This document shows positions 57,608 through 64,000 of a DNA stretch of 64,000 nt, piece by piece. The notes beneath the pieces are model-generated. The model saw only the letters and a program-made list of their open reading frames with translations, searched no databases and was not told the DNA's origin. Made by a program: the position numbers and the translations under genes. The stretch is from Actinomycetospora sp. NBRC 106378 (lineage in GTDB: Bacteria; Actinomycetota; Actinomycetes; Mycobacteriales; Pseudonocardiaceae), in assembly GCF_030269685.1 (NCBI RefSeq), contig NZ_BSTT01000021.1, forward strand, positions 1 through 64,000. The letters run 5' to 3'. Numbering within the stretch: the first letter of the stretch is position 1; each line of letters starts with the position of its first letter.

Positions 57608-60600
57608 TCACCCACTCCCGTCATACCGGACGTCGAAGCGGGTGAGGGCCATGCCCGGGCCGCCGGTCCACGGCTCGAACCCCGCCTGGATGTTGGTGAG
57701 GAAGTCGGAGGCCTGCACCGACCCCTGCGCCACGGCGTCGTGGACGAAGTCGGTGAGCGGTAGGTCGTCGGCACGGTCGACGTAGCCCTGCCGGACGTAG
57801 GAGATGACGTTGACCCCGCCGTTCTCCCCCTTCCACACGTCCCACGTCGCCCCGCCGATCGTGGCGGTGCCCGTCTGCTGCCCGATCGGCTTGATCCCGC
57901 CGGTCTCCTTCAGCCAGATCATCAGCTCGACGGCGTCGTTGTGGCCGTTCTCCTTCGGGGTGCTGTCCGCCCAGATGTCATAGGCCAGATTGGACTTCGT
58001 CCCGGCGGGAATCTCGCCGGCGATGCTCGAGCTGATGGGACCGAGATTGCTGATGCGCTGCGGCAGCGTGGTGCCCTCGGTGCAGGTGCCCATCCAGCAG
58101 CCGGACATGATCGACGGGTAGGACGCCGGGGCGTCGTTCTTGCTGTGGTCCCCCGAGTCGACGCTGAAGCCCTGCGTCGTGGCCGTGATGCACTGCCCGT
58201 CGTTCGCGCCCCACTCGTTGTTCTGGACCATGAACGCCCCGCCGGCGATCTCGGTCGACCCGAACTTGTCGCAGACCTGCCGACCGCGGACGTTCGCGGT
58301 CTCGGCCTGACGGGCGGCGTTCGGCTCCGGAGCCCGGGTGGTGCTCGCCGTCCGACTCGAGCTCGACGTGGTCGCAGCGGCACGGTCGTCCTCGTCCGCC
58401 GCGCGGCTCCGGGTGGTGGCGGCCGGAGCGGTATCCCCCGACCCGCCCGGGGCGCCGGCCAAGCCGGACACCGACGCCAGGTCGTCCCCGATCTTGAGGT
58501 CGTTGAGGAACAGCGTGCTGTCCTGACCGATCGACTCGTCCCGGTAGATGCCCGTCTTGAGGTAGGCGCTGCCCTCCACGTTCGACTCGGGCGTGCGGTA
58601 GCCCGACAGCGTCTGCTTCCCGTTGCAGTAGGCGTCGATGGCACCGCCGAAGGTGATGCCCAGCTGGAAGGAGAACGCCCCGGGCCCGACGGGGCAGAAG
58701 TCCTTCTGGTTGCCGCCGTTGTTGGCCAACCGCAGCTGCCCGTTCCCGACCTCCACCGCCAGCGGCGGGCTCCCCGTCCCCGGCTGCTTGAACTGCATGA
58801 TCAGCTGCCACGTCCCCGTGTCGGTCGGGAACCCCTGGTCGAAGAAGCCGGAGTAGCCGACGAACCTCGTCTCGCCGTCCTGGAACTCCGGGACGTCGGG
58901 CTCGGCCTCGGTGCGCTTGCCTCCGCCGGGCATCTCGAACTTCACCGCCTCGCGGCCGGGCACGTTCGGCGACTCGGCGTCCGACGGGTCCGTCGCGTTT
59001 TGGTTGTTCCACGGCGTGTCCTTGAAGCCCGCGAGCCCGTTGGTCAGGGAGAACGCCGCCTTCGTCTCCCGGCCCTGCCCGTCGTCACCGCTCTCGGCGC
59101 TCGTGCTCGGGGTGCCCGAGCGCCGCGTCGTGGTGGCGTCGCCGTCCGAGGTGGAGCCGGGCGCACGCGTCGCGGTGATCTCGCCCGAGCCGTCAGCCTC
59201 ATCCGCGCCCGGTGCGCGTGTGGTGCTGCCGGCGCTCGACTCACGAGTGGACGTCGATCTACCGTCTGGAGGCCGGGTGGTGGTCACGTCGGTATCGGCC
59301 GACCCGGGCGCCCGGGTCGCCGTCACGTCACCCGACTCGCCGGCCGCGCCCGGCGCACGGGTGACTGTCACCTCGCCCGACCCGCTCGCCGAGCCCGGCG
59401 CGCGAGTGGCGGTGATGTCTCCGGAGCCACCGCCCGGGGCCCGCGTCGCGGTCGGTCCGGCTCCGGCCGAGGCGGGTGGGCGGGTCGCCGTCACGCCACC
59501 CGCCCCCGGAGCCTGCGTGAGCGTGACGCCGCCCGGCTCCTCCTCGTACTCCGAGCCGTCCTCAGCCGGGGCCACCGGCGTCGTCGACCCGACCGCGCCG
59601 CCGCCCCCGGCACCCGTCGTCGTCGTGGTGGTGCTCGGGGCGGGCCCGGCGTCGGTGGGCACCGCGGCGACCACCTTGCCGAGCGAGGCGACCGCCCACT
59701 GGGGCGCCGACGTGCCCTGGGCGATGGGGAGTTCGACGTACGTGGCGTGCACCGGGGAGGCCAGGGCCTGCTCGAGGGAGACGTTGCCCGCGGTCGGGGG
59801 GCTGTCGCAGACCGGGTCGCCGGGGGCACAGATCTGGATGGTGCGGGCGTCGAGGGTGCCGAACCCGACGGCGCGGGGTGGGAGGACGCCCTGCCCGGGG
59901 GTGCCGTCGGGGACGGCGCGGGTGGCGGGGCTGCGGGCCGGGTCGCCGAACAGCCCGACCGCGCGCACGAGCTCGGCCGGGATCCGCGGCTCGAGCCCGG
60001 TGCCGATCCGGGACGCCAGGTCCCCTGCGACCTGCGCGCCCGCGGAGTAGCCGAAGAGCATGATCGAGCCGCTGGGGCAGCCCTCCACGTGGTCCCCGAC
60101 CGCGTCCGACAGGGCCCCGACCGCCGCGGACTCCGCCGACGAGTACGACCCGCCGGTGGCCGGCGGCGGCACCGTCACCACGGAGACCTTCTCGCCGAAC
60201 TGCTGCGCCAGCGGGTCGGTCACCGCCGTGAGCACGTCCGACCCGCCTCCCGCACCACCGACGGCGTAGAGGGTCACCGGGCGGCAGGAGTCGGGCAGCG
60301 CCTGGGAGGACGCAAGGGTGGCGACACCGGTGCCGACCGCCCCGACGAGCACCGCGACCGCCACGAGGGCCGCGGCGACCAGCGAGCCGACCGGTCGCCG
60401 CTCGTGCAGGGCCGCGACGGGCGTGAGGCGCCGCCACCGGGACGAGTGGGCGGACGTCTCCGCACGGGCCGGCTGGGCCGCGGCAGGACCCGCCGTCGGG
60501 AATGGCGCGACCGGCTCTGCCGTCGCACGACCCGCCGTGGGGAAGGGCTCGGCCGCGGCAGGACCCGGCGTCGGGAAGGGGTCGACGGGACCGGCCGGGC

Positions 60601-60802
60601 CGACGGCGAGACGCGTGACCCCGCCGTCGACGAGGTCGACCTGCAGGACGCGCCCGTGGCGCGCCGCGTGCCGTCGCGCGGCCGCCAGCGCCACCTCCCG
60701 CGCGTCGCCGCCCGGTGGCACGGGCAGGGGCCGCCCGTCGGCGAGCACCACCGCCCCGCCGAGGGCGCGCACCACCTCCAGCCGCACGTCCGCCGCGCCC
60801 AC
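57608..60802 (-). CDS. Giant membrane-anchored enzyme: cutinase + polysaccharide lyase-like + GH12 cellulase
   Basis: A 1064-residue protein. Residues 1-75 form an unassigned cytoplasmic domain; a Pro/Ala linker and one membrane helix (about 139-164) follow. Residues 173-375 are a cutinase domain: GYSAG with Ser253, CAPGDPVC with Asp329, and His352. Residues 385-580 are a Thr/Pro linker with about ten TATRAPG-type units. Residues 583-778 (FSLTNGLAGFKDTPWNNQ, GYSGFFDQGFPTDTGTWQLIMQFK, AYLKTGIYRDESI) look like a PL20/heparin-lyase jelly roll. Residues 844-1055 are a GH12 endoglucanase (NNEWGANDGQCI, AVELMIWLKETGG with Glu959, IQAGFEPWTGG with Glu1043). It would expose cutin-, uronide- and cellulose-degrading activities on the cell surface. 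It starts at GTG 60802. Confidence 0.85.
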   Translation of the reverse strand: MGAADVRLEVVRALGGAVVLADGRPLPVPPGGDAREVALAAARRHAARHGRVLQVDLVDGGVTRLAVGPAGPVDPFPTPGPAAAEPFPTAGRATAEPVAPFPTAGPAAAQPARAETSAHSSRWRRLTPVAALHERRPVGSLVAAALVAVAVLVGAVGTGVATLASSQALPDSCRPVTLYAVGGAGGGSDVLTAVTDPLAQQFGEKVSVVTVPPPATGGSYSSAESAAVGALSDAVGDHVEGCPSGSIMLFGYSAGAQVAGDLASRIGTGLEPRIPAELVRAVGLFGDPARSPATRAVPDGTPGQGVLPPRAVGFGTLDARTIQICAPGDPVCDSPPTAGNVSLEQALASPVHATYVELPIAQGTSAPQWAVASLGKVVAAVPTDAGPAPSTTTTTTGAGGGGAVGSTTPVAPAEDGSEYEEEPGGVTLTQAPGAGGVTATRPPASAGAGPTATRAPGGGSGDITATRAPGSASGSGEVTVTRAPGAAGESGDVTATRAPGSADTDVTTTRPPDGRSTSTRESSAGSTTRAPGADEADGSGEITATRAPGSTSDGDATTTRRSGTPSTSAESGDDGQGRETKAAFSLTNGLAGFKDTPWNNQNATDPSDAESPNVPGREAVKFEMPGGGKRTEAEPDVPEFQDGETRFVGYSGFFDQGFPTDTGTWQLIMQFKQPGTGSPPLAVEVGNGQLRLANNGGNQKDFCPVGPGAFSFQLGITFGGAIDAYCNGKQTLSGYRTPESNVEGSAYLKTGIYRDESIGQDSTLFLNDLKIGDDLASVSGLAGAPGGSGDTAPAATTRSRAADEDDRAAATTSSSSRTASTTRAPEPNAARQAETANVRGRQVCDKFGSTEIAGGAFMVQNNEWGANDGQCITATTQGFSVDSGDHSKNDAPASYPSIMSGCWMGTCTEGTTLPQRISNLGPISSSIAGEIPAGTKSNLAYDIWADSTPKENGHNDAVELMIWLKETGGIKPIGQQTGTATIGGATWDVWKGENGGVNVISYVRQGYVDRADDLPLTDFVHDAVAQGSVQASDFLTNIQAGFEPWTGGPGMALTRFDVRYDGSG

Positions 60803-60917
60803 CCGAGTCCTCCACCGTCCGCCGTGACCCCGAACCGGATCTCAGGGTCGACGGTCGGCGCGGCGCGTGGGTGCGGTTTGGAGAAACTCGTGGGCCCGGA
60901 TTCGACGACGCGGCGTT

Positions 60918-60954
60918 CCTGCCACTGGATGACAGCAACGACGCTTTCCTGCCA
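60918..60954 (-). repeat. 37-bp dispersed repeat, copy 2 (inverted)
   Basis: The exact reverse complement of 53898-53934. It ends one base before the stop codon of the S9 peptidase gene and lies upstream of the giant enzyme gene. A second, partial unit (GCGGCGTTCCTGCCA) sits directly before it. Confidence 0.9.
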
Positions 60955-63051
60955 TCAGGAGCGCAGCGACTCCTTCAGGAACGCCACCTGGAGACGCAGC
61001 AGGTTCTCGGCCACGACCTCCTGCGGCGTCATGTGCGTGACCCCGGAGAGCGGGAGCACCTCGTGCGGCCGTCCGGCCGCGAGCAGGGCCGAGGAGAGCC
61101 GCAGGGTGTGGGCGGCGACGACGTTGTCGTCGGCCAGCCCGTGGATGAGCATGAGCGGCCGGTTCGGGGCCTCCGCCGTCGCGGGGCGGGCCGCGTCGGC
61201 GAGGATCGACGAGCGCTCGTAGGCGTCGGGCCGGTCCTGGGGCGTGCCGAGGTAGCGCTCGGTGTAGTGGGTGTCGTAGAGCGCCCAGTCGGTGACGGGC
61301 GCTCCGGCGATCGCCGCGTGCACGGCGTCCGGTCGACGCAGCACCGCGAGCGCCGCGAGGTACCCGCCGAACGACCAGCCCCGGATGGCCACGCGGGCGA
61401 GGTCGAGGTCCTCCACCTCGCGGGCGGCCGCCTCGAGCGCCGCGAGCTGGTCGTCCAGGACGGGGGCGGCGAGGTCACCGTCGACGGCGCGCTCGAACGC
61501 CGGACCGCGCCCGGGCGTCCCACGGCCATCGGCGATCACCACGGCGAACCCCTGGTCGGCGAACCACTGGCTCGTCAGGAAGGCGCCGCGGGCGTCGAGG
61601 ACGCGCTGGGCGTGCGGCCCGCCGTACGGGTCGAGCAGCACCGGGAGCTTCTCGGAGCCGGGGATGTGGTGGCGGGGCAGCAGCACCGCCGTCGCGAGGC
61701 CCCGCTCCCCCGCCGCGAACAGGTGCACCCGCGGTTCGAGGTTCGGCGACTCCGCGAACGAGCGCAGCACCGTCGACGACCCGGGGCCGCGGACCGTCGT
61801 CACCGACCCGTCGTGCTCCAGCGAGGCCTGCGCGACGACGAGCGTCCCGCCCGCCAGCCGGCCGGACGCGACGCCGCGCTCGGCGCTCACCACCGACAGC
61901 CCGGCCTCGCGCGACCAGACGGCCAGCACCGTCGACGTCGGGACGCCGGAGCGCGAGGCGGTGACCAGCACCGTTGCGCCGTCGACCGCCGCGACCCCGC
62001 GGACCTGCCACTCGGGTCCGGTCACCGCCACCCCGTCGACGACCAGCCGGCGGGCGTCGTCGAGATCGGCACACCAGACCAACGACCCGTCGTCGAGGTG
62101 GGCAGGGACGCCGGGCACCAGGTCCACCCAGGCCGGGTCGGTCTCGTCGCGCACCACCGCCGAGGTTCCCGACGACGGGTCCACCCGGCGGAGCGTGATG
62201 GTCCTCTGGTCGCGGGTGGAGGTGGTGAGCAGCAGGTCGTGGGCGTCCCATGTGACGTCGGCGAGGTACTCGTCGGGCTGTTCCACGTCCACGCGCGACC
62301 CGTCGAGGCCGAGCACGTGCAGCGTGACCGTCGCGTTCGTCGTGCCGGCGGCGGGATAGCCGACGGCGGTCGGTTCGCGGTCGGGGTTCGCGGGGTCGGC
62401 GATGTGCCAGCGCGTGACCGCGGCGTCGTCGGCCCGCGCGACCGCCAGGGCGGCACCGTCCGGCGCCCACCAGTGGCCCCGGTAGCGGTTCATCTCCTCG
62501 GCCGCGACGAACTCGGCGAGTCCGTAGGTGACGTGGTCGGCCTCGGGGGTGGCCAGGGTGCGCTCCGCGCCGTCGACGAGCACGTGCAGCGCTCCGTCGC
62601 GCACGAAGGCGACCGCGTCGCCGGCCGGGGAGGGGCGCGGGTCGACGACGGGTCCCTCGACGGGCAGCGGTTCCGGGGTGGCGCCCGGGTGCAGCGCCAC
62701 GGTGAAGGCCCGTCCGGAGAGCACGAACGCGGCGAGGTCGACGGAACGGTCGGTGGCGTAGTCGACGACGCCCCCGGACTGCTCGCGCACCCGCTCCCGC
62801 CGCGCCTTCTCCTCCGGCGGCAGGTCCTCCTCGCCCGGCACGTCGAGGGCGAGCGGGTCGACGAGCAGGTGTTCCTCGCCGCTCGCGACGTCGAGCACCC
62901 ACAGGCAGGTCACCGGATCGTCGCCACCGCGGCTGCGCAGGAAGACGACGCGCGAGCCGTCCGGGGCGACGGTCGCGCCGCGCGGGGCGCCGAGGGTGAA
63001 GCGCCGGGTCGCGGCCTGGCGGCGGGGGAAGGAATCAGCAGGTGCTGCCAC
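60955..63051 (-). CDS. S9 family (dipeptidyl peptidase IV-like) peptidase
   Basis: A 698-residue serine peptidase. The DPP IV-type propeller carries a double-Glu motif for the substrate N-terminus in GLAEFVAAEEMNRYRGHWWAPDG. The hydrolase domain has DPYGGPHAQRVLD, nucleophile Ser in IRGWSFGGYLAAL, Asp in IHGLADDNV and His in LSGVTHMTP. It removes dipeptides from N-termini, usually after Pro or Ala. No signal peptide is visible. It follows the small hydrolase gene by 6 bases. Confidence 0.9.
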   Translation of the reverse strand: MAAPADSFPRRQAATRRFTLGAPRGATVAPDGSRVVFLRSRGGDDPVTCLWVLDVASGEEHLLVDPLALDVPGEEDLPPEEKARRERVREQSGGVVDYATDRSVDLAAFVLSGRAFTVALHPGATPEPLPVEGPVVDPRPSPAGDAVAFVRDGALHVLVDGAERTLATPEADHVTYGLAEFVAAEEMNRYRGHWWAPDGAALAVARADDAAVTRWHIADPANPDREPTAVGYPAAGTTNATVTLHVLGLDGSRVDVEQPDEYLADVTWDAHDLLLTTSTRDQRTITLRRVDPSSGTSAVVRDETDPAWVDLVPGVPAHLDDGSLVWCADLDDARRLVVDGVAVTGPEWQVRGVAAVDGATVLVTASRSGVPTSTVLAVWSREAGLSVVSAERGVASGRLAGGTLVVAQASLEHDGSVTTVRGPGSSTVLRSFAESPNLEPRVHLFAAGERGLATAVLLPRHHIPGSEKLPVLLDPYGGPHAQRVLDARGAFLTSQWFADQGFAVVIADGRGTPGRGPAFERAVDGDLAAPVLDDQLAALEAAAREVEDLDLARVAIRGWSFGGYLAALAVLRRPDAVHAAIAGAPVTDWALYDTHYTERYLGTPQDRPDAYERSSILADAARPATAEAPNRPLMLIHGLADDNVVAAHTLRLSSALLAAGRPHEVLPLSGVTHMTPQEVVAENLLRLQVAFLKESLRS

Positions 63052-63057
63052 GGCCGG

Positions 63058-63735
63058 TCATCCTGCCTGGTCGACCTCCGCGACGAGCGCCTCGATCGCG
63101 CCGACGAGCACGTCGGGTCCCTCGCGCAGCACGTCGTGGGTGGTGGGCAGGTCGGTCACGGTCCACGTCGGGTCGGCCCGGAGCCGGTCGGCGATCGCGG
63201 GGAACGGCGAGCCCGCGGCCCACGCCGGGTCGGCGGCGAGCGCGTAGTGCCGCACCCCGCGGAAGGCACCGGTGAGCCGGATGCGCTGGAGCAGCGACGC
63301 CACCGGGTGCGGGGTGGCGCGTGGGTCGAACTGCGGCATCGGGTCCAGGCCGGTGCCGCTGCGCCCGGACGCGTCGACGTACCAGGCCCGCATGGCGTCG
63401 TCGACGGAGGTCCAGCACGAGTCCCCGTCCTCGGGCGCGAACCCGTCCACCGAGAGCAGCCCGACGACCTTCCCGGGGAGCGCGTCCGCCACCCCCGCGA
63501 CCACCATGCCGCCGTAGCTGTGGCCGACGAGGACGACGGGGCCGTCGAGCGCGGCGGCGGTCGCGGTCACGTCCGCGACGTGCGACGCGAGGGTCGCGCC
63601 CGGCTCCTCGGCCCGCTCGCAGAGGCCGGGGAGGGTCAGCGCGAGGGCCGCGTGGCCCCGTGCGGTCAGGCTCTCGACGACGGGGGCGTACCACCAGGCG
63701 CCGTGGCAGGCCCCGGGGATCAGGACGATGTTCAT
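63058..63735 (-). CDS. Alpha/beta hydrolase
   Basis: A 225-residue hydrolase of the salicylate esterase/hydroxynitrile lyase-like type. It begins MNIVLIPGACHGAWWYAPVVESL, with Ser in VLVGHSYGGMVVAGVAD and His in DLPTTHDVLREGP. It acts on small esters. It is divergent from a LysR-type gene 71 bases away, which is the usual arrangement for a LysR regulator and its target, and is the likely first gene of an operon with the S9 peptidase. Confidence 0.85.
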   Translation of the reverse strand: MNIVLIPGACHGAWWYAPVVESLTARGHAALALTLPGLCERAEEPGATLASHVADVTATAAALDGPVVLVGHSYGGMVVAGVADALPGKVVGLLSVDGFAPEDGDSCWTSVDDAMRAWYVDASGRSGTGLDPMPQFDPRATPHPVASLLQRIRLTGAFRGVRHYALAADPAWAAGSPFPAIADRLRADPTWTVTDLPTTHDVLREGPDVLVGAIEALVAEVDQAG

Positions 63736-63806
63736 GACGACGAGCCTCGGCGGGTTCCGACCAGAAGTCCAAGACTTGCTCGTGACCCCGGCCAGAAGCA
63801 ACGGTG

Positions 63807-64000
63807 ATGGCCGTGCAGCTCCACCAGCTCGAGTACCTGGTCGCCGTCGTGGACGACGGCGGCTTCACCCGTGCCGCCGACCGGCTGCGGATCGCCCAGC
63901 CCGGCGTGAGCGCCCAGGTCCGCAAGCTCGAGCGCGAACTCGGCCACGAGCTGCTCGACCGGTCCGGGCACCGGGTCCGCCCGACCGCCGTCGGCGCCGA
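63807..64000 (+). CDS. LysR-type transcriptional regulator, N-terminal fragment
   Basis: Only 64 residues are in the window and the gene runs off the right edge. They form the complete LysR winged-helix start: QLHQLEYLVAVVDDGGFTRAADRLRIAQPGVSAQVRKLERELGHELLDR. It is divergent from the alpha/beta hydrolase, which it probably controls. ATG 63807 is the start, GTG 63813 region being less likely. Confidence 0.88.
   Translation, partial: MAVQLHQLEYLVAVVDDGGFTRAADRLRIAQPGVSAQVRKLERELGHELLDRSGHRVRPTAVGA

Noticed and set aside
53898-60954. Terminal inverted repeats of a 7-kb transposon
   Set aside because: No transposase or integrase lies between the two copies, and the repeat is followed by partial extra units, which fits a dispersed hairpin element better.

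Overview
The window is a very GC-rich actinobacterial chromosome segment, most likely from a Pseudonocardia-like member of the Pseudonocardiales. That placement is inferred from codon bias, many GTG starts, F420-type enzymes, ANTAR and class F sortase genes, a 6C-type small RNA and an MT0933-like small protein. There is no marker gene to fix the genus. No rRNA, tRNA, CRISPR array, transposase or phage gene was seen. Most genes lie in short operons with 1-4 base overlaps, and the two edge genes (a class III cyclase and a LysR regulator) are cut by the window.

Region by region. 0-7 kb: cyclase end, a repeat-rich gap, crotonase, lone RsbW-like anti-sigma kinase, RraA-like aldolase, small unknowns, a methyltransferase, and a DUF6153-like/DUF305 pair. 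6.3-16.9 kb: two similar SDR genes on either side of a NarL-type two-component system, then a glycosyltransferase, an aldo/keto reductase, a small secreted rodlin/chaplin-like protein, a collagen-like Gly/Pro-rich membrane protein, an OmpR-type two-component system with a TTCAG array in its promoter, and a PAS-ANTAR-like protein. 16.97-21.69 kb: an NAD-linked formate dehydrogenase operon. Its catalytic gene has an in-frame UGA at the selenocysteine position followed by a good SECIS hairpin. The N-terminal [4Fe-4S] domain of the catalytic subunit is missing from that gene and sits instead at the C-terminus of the third gene.

21.7-30.7 kb: a TetR-controlled module (MaoC-like protein, alpha/beta hydrolase, acyl-CoA ligase, MHS transporter) with matching palindromic operators, then a three-subunit xanthine-dehydrogenase-family molybdoenzyme. 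30.7-37.4 kb: TetR, aldo/keto reductase and luciferase-like oxidoreductase, facing an aromatic-degradation operon (DsbA-like protein, polysaccharide deacetylase, TfdB-like hydroxylase, intradiol dioxygenase). 37.6-44.8 kb: a DHA2 transporter with a C-terminal carboxypeptidase-regulatory-like domain, a TetR/TetX-like pair, NDH-2, and an AT-richer gap with the 6C RNA. 44.8-64 kb: S9 peptidases, lipase-like protein, a broken APH gene, HTTM and sortase genes, acyl-CoA dehydrogenase, transporter, a membrane glycosyltransferase between repeated terminators, a ThDP enzyme, and a 1064-residue membrane-anchored protein that joins a cutinase domain, a polysaccharide-lyase-like domain and a GH12 cellulase domain.

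Taken together the genes suggest an aerobic saprophyte. It would attack plant polymers at the surface, take up acids and aromatics under TetR control, oxidise formate and other substrates with two kinds of molybdoenzyme, and feed electrons through NADH to NDH-2. Several families of intergenic palindromic repeats are scattered through the window and cluster in two islands (330-730 and 39340-39610).
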